Numbered from the stretch's first letter, positions 44,272 to 52,124 are shown. The stretch: DNA of 64,000 bases from JBDXHU01 sp039989475 (GCA_039989475.1 JBDXHU010000005.1:186001-250000), one strand, 5' to 3'. The notes: generated from the sequence alone by a model not told the origin. Made by a program: numbers and translations.

Positions 44272-45528
44272 CTAGAATTGAAGTGCTGTTCTCATGCCCA
44301 CGACCCAGACACTGGACTCGTCAGTGTTGTTGGCGGGATCCAGAAGCAATTGGGCGTCGAGCATCACTTGCACCGTCCGCAGCAGCCGGAACCGGTAGGA
44401 TGTCTCGACAATATACTCGTTGCGGAGATTGGTTGATCTGCGACGCGAGCTCGGTTCCGCCCAGGCAAGACCCAGCGCCCAGGCGTGGCCTGGGCGGTAT
44501 CCCCAGTCAATGCCCACGCTTAGAGAGTTTTCAGCCCGGGCGCCGCCACGGCCGTTGGAATGGCCATAGCGAACCAGCGACAGCAGATTATTGCTCGCCT
44601 TGTAGCTGGCGCTGGCGATCCAGCCATGACCGGCGCGGATGCCCCGGGATTCCCGCTCGTCCTTGTCCCAGTAGGTGATCGTGACCCGGTCGGTGGTATA
44701 GCGCTCAGAGGAGGGCGCCCAGCCGATTTCAAAGGCCTTCAACCACTCACCATCATCAAAAGCATCATCGTTGAACTCGCCGCTGACGGCATTGGCGTCG
44801 TAGATATGTGCGCCGATCAGGAAGCCCTCGATAAACTGCCCCTTGACGACCGCCCCGAGGGCACCGGCACCGGGACCCGAGTAGGCGGCACTGTCGTTGA
44901 ATGCACTGTTGATGAAGCCACCAGTCAGGCCGTCCAGGGGCGTGGGGTCAATATAGCTGCCGGCAGTGAGTCGGCCGACAGCGAGGCCCGCGGTGTCGTC
45001 GTTGAACGACTGTGTCCAGTTGAGTACCGAAAAGTCGATATCAAAATCGTTGGGATAGCCGGAGCCCGCATTCGATGACTGCATACCGATGGCGCGGGAT
45101 AAAAGCGTCGGCGCCAGGTTATTTGGCACGCTTGCCCGGTACTCAATACGCGCGTTGAGTCGGCTGTTGCCACTGCCACCTATGCCGCTGCTGACGTTAA
45201 CACGATAGCGTTGGCCCCAGCCGTCCTTATCTTCGCGGCTATCGGTGGCTCTCTGGTAGAGCGATAAAGCGGCCACGCCGAAAGCAACCCCGGTGCGGTC
45301 GAGAAATTCCTGCTTCCAGTTAAACCAGCCCCTGGCCGGACGATCGATGAGTACATCCTGCTCTTCGAAAACATCATTGATCTCATTGGCGACACTTGTC
45401 TCACCTTCGAGTATGGACACCACTTCCACGACTGGCTCTGCTTCTTCCTGGGACCACGCATCCGCAGTGCCAAGCGCACACACCAGGCAGAGGGAGAGGG
45501 CAATGTTGACACTGGGGCCGGGCATCAT
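44272..45528 (-). CDS. OprB-like carbohydrate-type porin
   Basis: 418 residues from the ATG pair at 45528/45525. Signal peptide (MPGPSVNIALSLCLVCALGTADAW), then beta-strand-rich sequence with RGWFNWKQEFLDRTGVAFGV at the N-terminus, RLNARIEYRAS and a barrel ending in terminal phenylalanine (MRTALQF). This is the OprB family architecture, although substrates of such porins are not limited to sugars. Five bases after the gltS stop codon, without a strong ribosome site of its own, so translational coupling is likely. Last gene of the glutaminase operon. The frame is open upstream through gltS but only as a shadow. Confidence 0.8.
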   Translation of the reverse strand: MMPGPSVNIALSLCLVCALGTADAWSQEEAEPVVEVVSILEGETSVANEINDVFEEQDVLIDRPARGWFNWKQEFLDRTGVAFGVAALSLYQRATDSREDKDGWGQRYRVNVSSGIGGSGNSRLNARIEYRASVPNNLAPTLLSRAIGMQSSNAGSGYPNDFDIDFSVLNWTQSFNDDTAGLAVGRLTAGSYIDPTPLDGLTGGFINSAFNDSAAYSGPGAGALGAVVKGQFIEGFLIGAHIYDANAVSGEFNDDAFDDGEWLKAFEIGWAPSSERYTTDRVTITYWDKDERESRGIRAGHGWIASASYKASNNLLSLVRYGHSNGRGGARAENSLSVGIDWGYRPGHAWALGLAWAEPSSRRRSTNLRNEYIVETSYRFRLLRTVQVMLDAQLLLDPANNTDESSVWVVGMRTALQF

Positions 45529-45533
45529 GGAAA

Positions 45534-46757
45534 TCAGATCAGTTTTAGAAACAGGGGTATTACCACTGCATTGGCCAGGTCGAGGAAGAAGGCACAGACC
45601 AGGGGCACCACAACGAAGGCCATATGGGAGGCGCCATAGCGCTGCGTTACAGAGGCCATGTTGGCCATTGCGGTGGGCGTGGATCCCAGGGAAATACCAC
45701 CAAAGCCAGCACAAATAATTGCCGCATCGTAACTGCGCCCCATCAGCGGGAAAACCACATAGATTGTCACCAGCACGGCGACTGCAAACTGTAACAGCAG
45801 TATCAGGAAAATTGGCCCCGCCAGTCCCGCCAGCTTCCATAACTGCAGGCTCATCAGGGACATTGCCAGGAAGGTGCCCAGCGAAATCTCTGCGATCAGC
45901 GACATGGCAGGGGTGCGGTCCGGCCAGATATCGCCGGACAGCCGCGGCAGCGAATCCGGCAGCAGGTTGGTGACCAGAATACCGGCGAAAAGGCAGCTCA
46001 CAAATAAGGGTAACTCGAAGCCTGTGTAAGACAACGCACCATCCAGAAGCGAGCCGATGATAATGCAGAAGTGGATCGCCAGGATGGCATCGAGCAAGTC
46101 GACATGGCCGATCGGCGGTTTCTCGGCTTTTTTACGAAAACCGACATCCTGCTTTGTCGTCTTGGCAGCCTCAAGACCATGCTTTTTTATCAAGTGCTTG
46201 GCGATTGGACCACCCATGGTACTCGCCAGGATCAGCCCGAAGGTGGCACAGGCGATGCCAACCTCCATGGCACTGGATATCCCCCGCGTGGCCTCAAGCT
46301 TCGGTGCCCAGGCGATCGCCGTGCCGTAGCCGCCCATCAGTGAGACAGAGCCCCCGATCAAACCCAGGGAAAGATCGCGACCCATCGCGCCGGCGAGCAA
46401 TACACCGACCGTGTTCTGCAGGAATAAGAATGCGATGCTAATTACGATCAGAAGCACCAGGGGTTTGCCGCCGGTACGCAGGTCGCCAAAGCTCGCGTTA
46501 ATCCCGATGGTGGTAAAGAAGTACACCAGCAGGAAATCCCGTGCCTGCATATTGAATTCGACCGAGATACCAGACACCGCATAAAACAGGGCAAACAGCA
46601 GCGCGAAAAGGAGCCCCCCCGTAACCGGGTCGGGAATGCTATAGTCCTGCAGCAGGGCGAAGCGCGTGTTGAGTCGTTTCCCGACAAACAGCACGATGAT
46701 TCCCAGCGTGATCGCCAGGAAAATATCAATCTGCAAAACCTCTTCTACAAGCTCCAT
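45534..46757 (-). CDS. gltS: Sodium/glutamate symporter GltS
   Basis: 407 residues, about ten membrane segments in two inverted halves. Family motifs include SIPDPVTGGLLFALLFALFY, LIGGSVSLMGGYGTAIAWAP and CAGFGGISLGSTPTAMANMA, the two glycine/serine-rich re-entrant signatures of GltS. Imports glutamate with Na+. Nine bases after the porin at 46767 and 5 bases before the OprB-like gene. The presence of a secreted glutaminase upstream supports glutamate as the real substrate. Confidence 0.94.
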   Translation of the reverse strand: MELVEEVLQIDIFLAITLGIIVLFVGKRLNTRFALLQDYSIPDPVTGGLLFALLFALFYAVSGISVEFNMQARDFLLVYFFTTIGINASFGDLRTGGKPLVLLIVISIAFLFLQNTVGVLLAGAMGRDLSLGLIGGSVSLMGGYGTAIAWAPKLEATRGISSAMEVGIACATFGLILASTMGGPIAKHLIKKHGLEAAKTTKQDVGFRKKAEKPPIGHVDLLDAILAIHFCIIIGSLLDGALSYTGFELPLFVSCLFAGILVTNLLPDSLPRLSGDIWPDRTPAMSLIAEISLGTFLAMSLMSLQLWKLAGLAGPIFLILLLQFAVAVLVTIYVVFPLMGRSYDAAIICAGFGGISLGSTPTAMANMASVTQRYGASHMAFVVVPLVCAFFLDLANAVVIPLFLKLI

Positions 46758-46766
46758 AAGGCGGGC

Positions 46767-48146
46767 CTAAAAGGCCTTGTCGAAGCTGTACTTCAGCGAG
46801 TACTGTAGTCGGAAGTCGTCGTTGTCGTCACCGTTGTTATTCTCACGCTGCATCCAGATTGCCTCTACGCCGGTCAGGAATTTGCCCTTTGAATAGAGCA
46901 GGTTGAGCTGCGCCAGCTGGCCGGTATTAAAGGCGTCAGAGCTCTGCAATTCGGTGTTGTCCTGTTCGTGCATGCCCCAGCCAATCGAACTGCTCCAATG
47001 ACTGTTCCAGTAGTGGTCATACCAGAGGGATACGCCAAGCGACTCTACCGCTTCCAGTCCGCCTTGTTCAAGGCCAATGGCGGTGCCGCCATCATTGAAG
47101 TAACTGGCAATCCCCTCGCCGTAGACCAGGCCCAGCTTCAACTGGTCGGAGCCCAGGGTCGTTATGACGCTGGTGAAGTTGACGCCCCAGCCGAAGGTAT
47201 CTTCCTTGGGCGTGTTATCGGGGTTCCCGCCGAGACCGTCGGACACGGTCTCCACATCAAGCTTGCGTGCGATTCCAGCCACCTGGTAGTGTCCCCAGTC
47301 AAACTCTCCGCGCCACTTGATGGTCAGGTCCGGGAGCGAATCCTTCGGCTGCAGGGTGTCAGCCAGGTCCGGGTCAATATCCCGAACATCCCCCGGATCC
47401 ACATCGCTGGAAGGGTCCTCCAGCGCGACTGCCCAGTGGCTGCCGCTGCTACCCACCATGTGCGTGTAACGCAGCTGTGGCTTGCGGATAAAGACCATGC
47501 CTGGCGGACCCCAATAGTCGATGGTATTGGGGAAGATGTCGATATCCATCCAGTTGGACCAGGTCTGTCCGCCGCCAAAATTCTTCCACTGGCCCCAGGC
47601 ATGCCGGGTGTTTAATTCCAGTTCGCCGGCATCGTTACCCGCTGCAAACAGGTCCCATTCCAGCCATACCTTCAGTTCACTGCCGCCCACCTCGTGACTA
47701 CTGCGAAAACCCAGCCTGCTCTGCCGGGCGCTGATGATGGTTTCACCATCACTGCCAAATACCGCGGAGTCCTGCACCGGGATTTTTGAAGGACGGGATG
47801 CGTCGTTCCAATCCGGGTCAACCCGGTCGAAATCGTAGATGGCATCGACCTGGGCGAAACCATATATCTCAAGTCTGGTATCTGCATCCTCCTCGGTGCG
47901 GCTGACGCCCATATCGGCTGAGACGTCGGTACTGGAATCAACCACCTGCTCCTGCAGAGCCGGCATCGTGCCGGCGTCCATGCGCTTGCGCAACTCGGCA
48001 TTCTCGCGCCTCAGTTCCTCGATCTGGGACTGCTGCTGCTGCAGGACCTTCCACATTTCTTCCAGGCTTGCCGGGGGATCACCGGCCGCCGGGGCCAATC
48101 CCGGCATGAGTACCAGCAAAATAAGCAGTGCTTTCATGGCTCTCAC
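46767..48146 (-). CDS. DcaP-like outer-membrane porin
   Basis: 459 residues. GTG start at 48146 with AGGGAGA about seven bases upstream; an ATG three codons later is possible. Signal peptide ALLILLVLMPGLAPAAG, then a coiled-coil helix (EEMWKVLQQQQSQIEELRRE) as in trimeric DcaP porins, then a barrel beginning RLEIYGFAQVDAIYDFDRVD and ending FRLQYSLKYSFDKAF. DcaP family members take up dicarboxylates and other small anions, a fit for glutamate or glutamine passage. Starts 2 bases after the glutaminase stop codon. Confidence 0.85.
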   Translation of the reverse strand: MRAMKALLILLVLMPGLAPAAGDPPASLEEMWKVLQQQQSQIEELRRENAELRKRMDAGTMPALQEQVVDSSTDVSADMGVSRTEEDADTRLEIYGFAQVDAIYDFDRVDPDWNDASRPSKIPVQDSAVFGSDGETIISARQSRLGFRSSHEVGGSELKVWLEWDLFAAGNDAGELELNTRHAWGQWKNFGGGQTWSNWMDIDIFPNTIDYWGPPGMVFIRKPQLRYTHMVGSSGSHWAVALEDPSSDVDPGDVRDIDPDLADTLQPKDSLPDLTIKWRGEFDWGHYQVAGIARKLDVETVSDGLGGNPDNTPKEDTFGWGVNFTSVITTLGSDQLKLGLVYGEGIASYFNDGGTAIGLEQGGLEAVESLGVSLWYDHYWNSHWSSSIGWGMHEQDNTELQSSDAFNTGQLAQLNLLYSKGKFLTGVEAIWMQRENNNGDDNDDFRLQYSLKYSFDKAF

Positions 48147-48148
48147 GG

Positions 48149-49147
48149 CTATTCTCCCTGGTCGAGAAACAGGCTGGCTTTCAGCTGTTCCGAGATGAAC
48201 TGAATCGCCCGCATTGATCTCACGCTATTACCGGCCTCATTCACGCGCGGTGAAAACGCAGCAATGGCCATGTCACCGGGTGCAATCGCGACGATACCAC
48301 CGCCGACGCCGGTCTTGGCTGGTAAGCCGGCCCGGAAAGCCCACTTGCCCACCTCATCGTAAAAACCCGCCATCAACATCACCGCCAGCACTTCATCCAC
48401 AAACTCCTCGCGGATCAGTCGCTTGCCAGTGATGGGCTGGACACCCATATTTGCGAGCGTGGCGCCCATCATGGCCAGGTTGCGCGCACTAACCCCCACA
48501 GTACCTTGCTTTGTGTAGACAGAGACTGCCTCCATCGGGTCGCTGTAAAGGCGCTCGTAGTTATACAAGAGATTGGCAATCGCACGGTTGCGGTAGTTGG
48601 TTTCCGCCTCGGATTTATATACGTCTTCCAAAATAGACAGCTTCTCGCCAGCAAAATCAGAGTAGCCGTTGAGTATGGTCCTCCATCTTTCCTTTTCGCT
48701 CTTCGCGTCGATCATGCTGACTGCAGCGATGGCGCCGGCGTTCACCAGCGGATTTATAGAGCGCTTCTGGTTCAGCTCAATGGCGATGATAGAGTTGAAG
48801 GGCATTCCAGTGGGCTCAACACCGATCTTCTGCTTGACCGCATCAACCCCCTGGTCCTCCATCACCATGGCCATGGTGAAGGTCTTGGCCACCGACTGGA
48901 TGGAAAACTTGTAGTCCACATCACCGGCGGCATAGGTCGTGCCATCCGCCAGGGTGATTACCACTCCAAATAGCTCCGAAGGGACCTCGTCAAGAATGGG
49001 AATGTAGTTGGCGTTAGCGCCCTCTTTTACATCCTTGTATTTGCTGTGGGCCTCGTCCACCAGTGCCTGATAATCGACGGCTACAGAAAACGGAGAAAAG
49101 ACTAACAGCGCACAGAAGAGCACTAAATATCTTTTGATACCAGACAT
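48149..49147 (-). CDS. glsA: Secreted glutaminase
   Basis: Hydrolyses glutamine to glutamate and ammonia. About 332 residues from the ATG at 49147; a TTG two codons upstream is the alternative. The N-terminus is a signal peptide (KRYLVLFCALLVFSPFSVA), not found in most GlsA enzymes, so periplasmic or external action is predicted. Serine-beta-lactamase-like fold with the catalytic SxxK in FSIQSVAKTF, then NPLVNAGAIAAVSMI, YNYERLYSDP and GLPAKTGVGGGIVAIAPGD. First gene of an operon with two porins and GltS: glutamine would be converted outside and the glutamate imported. Confidence 0.93.
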   Translation of the reverse strand: MSGIKRYLVLFCALLVFSPFSVAVDYQALVDEAHSKYKDVKEGANANYIPILDEVPSELFGVVITLADGTTYAAGDVDYKFSIQSVAKTFTMAMVMEDQGVDAVKQKIGVEPTGMPFNSIIAIELNQKRSINPLVNAGAIAAVSMIDAKSEKERWRTILNGYSDFAGEKLSILEDVYKSEAETNYRNRAIANLLYNYERLYSDPMEAVSVYTKQGTVGVSARNLAMMGATLANMGVQPITGKRLIREEFVDEVLAVMLMAGFYDEVGKWAFRAGLPAKTGVGGGIVAIAPGDMAIAAFSPRVNEAGNSVRSMRAIQFISEQLKASLFLDQGE

Positions 49148-49202
49148 AAGCAATCAGCCTTTAGCGAAGTAAATGTTTATAAAGATGAACTGCCTTACCA
49201 TC

Positions 49203-49216
49203 TTAGGCTAGCCTAA
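49203..49216. promoter_or_regulatory. Perfect 14-base palindrome upstream of glsA
   Basis: TTAGGCTAGCCTAA, 56 bases before the glsA ATG and upstream of a TATAAA-like -10 (about 49171-49176, minus strand). Position overlapping the likely -35 region suits an operator. No regulator gene is adjacent. Confidence 0.35.
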
Positions 49217-49331
49217 CTTAACATCGACATCCAGCATCATGTAGACTTCTGATGAATTTGACCGTACCCCTATAAATCGAGCCATGCAGAATGTGGGATT
49301 TCCATCTATTTAGATAAACGGAGATCCCAAT

Positions 49332-49442
49332 ATGAAGCGCAAACGCTATTCCGAAGAAAAGATAATTTCGATCTTCAAGCAGCGCGAAGCTGGCCGGTCG
49401 ATAGCCGATTTATCCAGTGAGTACGGTATTGTTGAGAACACG
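49332..49442 (+). pseudogene. IS3-type OrfA transposase, N-terminal fragment
   Basis: ATG at 49332 starts MKRKRYSEEKIISIFKQREA and continues GRSIADLSSEYGIVENT, the N-terminal helix-turn-helix of an IS3-family (IS407-like) OrfA. Similarity stops after about 37 codons; the frame continues only as antisense of the next remnant. A fragment of one element truncated by another. Confidence 0.75.
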
Positions 49443-49444
49443 CT

Positions 49445-49748
49445 GTGCCAGCTGCTTCTCAAGTTTCTCGATCCGCCTCAGCGCCTGTGCCAGTTGATCA
49501 TCTGCTGCCTGGCCAGGGTCAGCTCGGTTGCGTCGCTTGGGGGACGGCTTGGATGGCTTCATATGCTTGTTCTCCACGAGCGTGCCATTCCGGAACTCCA
49601 TCTGCCAGCGGTACAACATTACCGGGTGTATGCCCAGTGAATCGGCTACATCCTTCGACTTAACGTCGGGATGATTGGCCGCCTTAACGGCTTCGAGCTT
49701 GTAAGCGAGTGTATACCGTTCGTAATTTCTCTTCTTGGTGAGTCCCAT
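49445..49748 (-). pseudogene. IS3-type OrfA transposase remnant, opposite strand
   Basis: ATG at 49748: MGLTKKRNYERYTLAYKLEA, then KDVADSLGIHPVMLYRWQME as helix-turn-helix and a leucine-zipper end (LRRIEKLEKQLAQ). Different subgroup from the neighbouring fragment. The OrfB reading frame is missing; the coding sequence ends at the junction with the other fragment near 49445. The 5' boundary (about 49749-49800) probably contains one terminal inverted repeat, GTGACACCTCTTTAGTAGAC on the minus strand, just beside the last attC-like site. Confidence 0.75.
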
Positions 49749-49798
49749 TCGGGGCCTCCTTGGTCACAGTTATGAACTGTCTACTAAAGAGGTGTCAC

Positions 49799-49845
49799 TT
49801 CACGCCGGTCACGGCGTCCTTCTTGCTTGACTTGTTAATCGGCCG
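49799..49845 (-). repeat. attC-like site 1 (truncated by IS)
   Basis: Minus strand: GATTAAC, then AAGTCAAGCAAGAAGGACGC and CGTGACCGGCG, cut off by the IS end near 49800. The right half of the site is missing. The 19 bases at 49803-49821 are repeated exactly at 50703-50721. Confidence 0.55.
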
Positions 49846-49846
49846 A

Positions 49847-50203
49847 TCAGTAGAAGTAGGCATACGAGATTAAGCCAACAAACTCAGGTAGCAAATAGAT
49901 AGCGATGAAACCCATATAAGTCACTACTCCTTCATGCCCCCGGGTCTTCACCAGGTAGTAGACGAGTAGAAACGGCAGGAACAGATACAGGAACAAACCA
50001 AAATCGAAGGGCCTTTCGAAATTGCCGGACTTACTATCATAGAGAACCCAGGTGCCCACAAGAATGACATATAGAAAGCCCCAGAGGCTCCAGGTCATTC
50101 CCGATAGTTCTTCTCCTTCCAGGTTCATCTGGAATTCGACATAAGACATACCGATGGACATCAAGAGAAGAGCGATAACAATCAGCATCGGTAGGTTCTT
50201 CAT
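49847..50203 (-). CDS. Cassette gene: small four-helix membrane protein
   Basis: 118 residues, not recognised as a known family. Almost wholly hydrophobic with four likely membrane helices: about 4-24, 37-55, 68-88 and 95-116 (LPMLIVIALLLMSIGMSYVE; WGFLYVILVGTWVLY; FLYLFLPFLLVYYLVKT; YMGFIAIYLLPEFVGLI). Starts 7 bases after the attC-like site of the previous cassette and ends at a truncated one. Function unknown; membrane proteins of this size are frequent in integron cassettes. Confidence 0.65.
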   Translation of the reverse strand: MKNLPMLIVIALLLMSIGMSYVEFQMNLEGEELSGMTWSLWGFLYVILVGTWVLYDSKSGNFERPFDFGLFLYLFLPFLLVYYLVKTRGHEGVVTYMGFIAIYLLPEFVGLISYAYFY

Positions 50204-50210
50204 AGAGGCC

Positions 50211-50292
50211 TATTAACGTAGGTGCAAGCGGCAGGCGGACCGAAGGTTTGCCTGTACTGAGGAAACACGCAGCGCGAAGCGTCCTTGTTGAT
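50211..50292 (-). repeat. attC-like site 2
   Basis: Minus strand from ATCAACAAGGACGC to CTACGTTAATAGG. The right core GTTAATA and the left core ATCAAC flank a palindromic middle (GGTCCGCCTGC region) about 80 bases long in total. Lies between the stop codon at 50323 and the start at 50203. Confidence 0.5.
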
Positions 50293-50322
50293 CTGATCGC
50301 CAGTCAGCATTCATTCTCCTGC

Positions 50323-50658
50323 CTAAGGATTATATTGCTGTAGCATTGCAATAAACCGTTCGGGTTCCTCGACGCTAAGCAATAGTGAGTAACCATCAGA
50401 CGTGGGCACATATACAACGTCCCGACGCTTGGTAAGATAGACGAGCGCCTTTCCCCCACTATGCAGGCGAAACGGAATTTCGCGGCCCCAAAAATCACCG
50501 ACGAGTTTGATTCGATCACTTTTTATCTCAACTCGAGAATTCCGAGAGGAATACGCCGTATACGCAAGCGCCATTAGTACAACCGCCAATAGCACACATA
50601 TTATGGCGAAGAACCACAAAGGCTTGGGTGATGCTGGGCTGATCGCAAAGACGTCCAT
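50323..50658 (-). CDS. Cassette gene: membrane-anchored PH-like protein
   Basis: 111 residues, family not certain. One N-terminal membrane helix (WFFAIICVLLAVVLMALAYT, about 15-35), then a beta-rich soluble part (VEIKSDRIKLVGDFWGREIP, VYVPTSDGYSLLLSVEEPER) that looks like the bacterial PH-like domains which follow a membrane anchor in several small proteins. Placed between attC-like sites, same strand as all cassettes. Confidence 0.6.
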   Translation of the reverse strand: MDVFAISPASPKPLWFFAIICVLLAVVLMALAYTAYSSRNSRVEIKSDRIKLVGDFWGREIPFRLHSGGKALVYLTKRRDVVYVPTSDGYSLLLSVEEPERFIAMLQQYNP

Positions 50659-50726
50659 TTAGTATCCTGTCACAGCGTGCTGCCTAATGCCTCAAGAGGA
50701 GGCGCCGGTCACGGCGTCCTTTGTAC

Positions 50727-50769
50727 TATAACGCCGTAAGCTGGGGCGGCAGCCTTGCCTTGTTAAGTG
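50727..50769 (-). repeat. attC-like site 3
   Basis: Minus strand ACTTAAC (perfect RYYYAAC core) followed by AAGGCAAGGCTGCC, GCCCCAGCTTACGGC and GTTATAG. The cassette stop codon TAA is inside the left core. Forty-one of 43 or so bases match the site at 51659-51701. A further half-site (GGACGCCGTGACCGGCG, ending ATTAGGC) sits next to it at about 50680-50726, possibly the trace of a lost cassette. Confidence 0.7.
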
Positions 50770-51074
50770 CCGTTGCCACTGAGACCTCGATCTATGGAAG
50801 ATCTTTCGCCGGAGCTCATCTCCAAGAGTTCCCTATAGCTTACGCCTGCGGATGCACATCGGCGAGCGTCCTTTTGATATGCGACGAAATCCATCAACAA
50901 ACCTATTGGGGTAGCTATCGCCACCGATACGATCCCGACAATAAGAAATAGAACCATCGAGGCCTCCCAGGCGAAATAGTCTGATAGGTGGTCGATCAGG
51001 AATAGTCCAATGCCAGATAGGAACCAGAGCAGGTTTAGGGATATCGTGTGCGAGAATATATAAACGAAACGCAT
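50763..51074 (-). CDS. Cassette gene: small two-helix membrane protein
   Basis: 103 residues, function unknown. Two membrane helices (LNLLWFLSGIGLFLIDHLSD, about 13-30, and VLFLIVGIVSVAIATPIGLL, about 41-60) followed by a charged cytoplasmic tail with YRELLEMSSGERSSIDRG. Start codon is 25 bases after the core of the previous attC-like site; stop codon lies within the next site. Confidence 0.6.
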   Translation of the reverse strand: MRFVYIFSHTISLNLLWFLSGIGLFLIDHLSDYFAWEASMVLFLIVGIVSVAIATPIGLLMDFVAYQKDARRCASAGVSYRELLEMSSGERSSIDRGLSGNGT

Positions 51075-51098
51075 TTCACGAAATCTCGCTTAAAGGCA

Positions 51099-51153
51099 TT
51101 TAACGCCGCAAGATTGGGCGTCCCAGCAAAGCAATAGCCCTGCCTTGCTATAT
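51099..51153 (-). repeat. attC-like site 4
   Basis: Minus strand ATATAGC, AAGGCAGGGCTATTGC, CTGGGACGCCCAATC, TTGCGGC, GTTAAAT. The right core GTTAAAT fits the consensus GTTRRRY exactly; the left core is degenerate, as is usual. Directly follows the stop codon at 51157. Confidence 0.65.
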
Positions 51154-51156
51154 GAG

Positions 51157-51645
51157 TTACTCAATCTCATGCACCAAAAGGAATTTTTCCTTATACGATT
51201 CCAGTAGAGCAATAGCATCTCTCGTGTAGAATCCCACACTTTGAGTAAAACTTCTTTCGTACTCAGCGCTCAATTTAAACTGCCACTTCGAAAATTTTCT
51301 CACTAGCGGATCTCTATATGTACGCGCGAGTTCTTCCAGTTCTTGCTTTGAAAATGAGCCTTCAAGCGCGTCTCTTAGTTCAGAATGCGTAAACTCCCAG
51401 CCAAGGTATGACTCGTAGATTAGCTCTAACTCGGACAAAAAGTGATTAGATAGTTCGATCACCTCTTGCGTCGGACTATCTCCCATCATGAGTTCAAGAC
51501 TAGATTGAATTTCTTCGAAGCTCTCCTGCTTAAGCGACAGCAATGCTTTTTCATAGCCAAGAATATCTATCAGCTCGTCGGTGGCGTCTCGAGCGAAAGC
51601 ACCATGTGAAAGGCAAAGTACGCAGAATAGAATCGCAGTTCGCAT
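51157..51645 (-). CDS. Cassette gene: secreted DUF2059-like protein
   Basis: 162 residues from the ATG at 51645. Signal peptide MRTAILFCVLCLSHGAFA, then an all-helical part with FTHSELRDALEGSFSKQELE and LARTYRDPLVRKFSKW, similar in pattern to DUF2059 proteins (short helical repeats with an EEL-x-x-FY-x-xP motif). The frame is open a further 43 codons upstream, but that part runs over the attC-like site at 51659-51701. Role unknown. Confidence 0.65.
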   Translation of the reverse strand: MRTAILFCVLCLSHGAFARDATDELIDILGYEKALLSLKQESFEEIQSSLELMMGDSPTQEVIELSNHFLSELELIYESYLGWEFTHSELRDALEGSFSKQELEELARTYRDPLVRKFSKWQFKLSAEYERSFTQSVGFYTRDAIALLESYKEKFLLVHEIE

Positions 51646-51658
51646 CAAAGGCAACTCA

Positions 51659-51701
51659 TATAACGCCGTAAGCTGGGGCGCCAGCCTTGCCTTGTTAAGT
51701 G
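51659..51701 (-). repeat. attC-like site 5
   Basis: Minus strand ACTTAAC, AAGGCAAGGCTGGC, GCCCCAGCTTACGGC, GTTATAT. Near-identical twin of the site at 50727-50769, 932 bases away. Follows immediately after the TAA at 51705. Confidence 0.7.
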
Positions 51702-51704
51702 TCG

Positions 51705-52054
51705 TTAGAAGCACTCGTGATAGTCTCCAAGTATGTACTGCTCCGGTGTTAAACCGTAATAGTCTGTATCGCAACCCAAACCGGCATCACCGTTGGAATC
51801 CTGGGTTGCCGTGGCATAATATTTCTCTCCATCGGAGAAGAAGGACCATATCAATTGACGGTATCCTCAACTGCTGCGGTCCTTAGAAATTCAATTTTAT
51901 CTTCTGGTGGAAAGCCCTCCACTGTAAGGTAGTCCAGGAGGTACGGCTCTATAACGTTGGGTTCTGAAACTTCAGTGAAAGGCACCTGAGAAAATTCGAT
52001 GCTGATCTTTGCTAAGTCTGCGTTGTCTTGGGGCATGGCGTCGTAGGGGATCAC
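51705..52054 (-). pseudogene. Truncated, frameshifted cassette gene
   Basis: Two pieces in different frames. The first (GTG at 52054 or ATG at 52036, to 51851) reads MPQDNADLAKISIEFSQVPF...AAVEDTVN. The second, after a shift near 51845, reads WSFFSDGEKYYATATQDSNG and continues ...EQYILGDYHECF up to the TAA at 51705 beside the attC-like site. Its open frame runs upstream into the attC-like core at 52072 (KCLIELPVIPYD), so the original 5' end is also missing. Best explained as one decayed cassette gene; two separate tiny genes are possible. Confidence 0.45.
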
Positions 52055-52071
52055 AGGCAGCTCGATCAGGC

Positions 52072-52124
52072 ACTTAACGACTATAGCGGCGGCGGTGAAG
52101 CCGTCCGCAGCCTTTACTTATTAA
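52072..52124 (-). repeat. attC-like site 6
   Basis: Minus strand CTTAATAAG...AGGCTGCGGACGGCTTCACC, GCCGCCGCTATAGTC, GTTAAGT. Right core GTTAAGT is perfect; the GGACGG-TTCA-CCGCC hairpin is the classic attC centre. The brnA stop codon at 52114 lies inside it. Confidence 0.7.

Noticed and set aside
45529..45840. Upstream extension of the OprB-like porin frame
   Set aside because: These codons are a different-frame reading of gltS; the signal peptide starts only at the ATG pair 45528/45525.
51581..51886. 101-codon plus-strand frame within the cassette array
   Set aside because: It runs across an attC-like site and antisense to cassette genes; no signal or domain.
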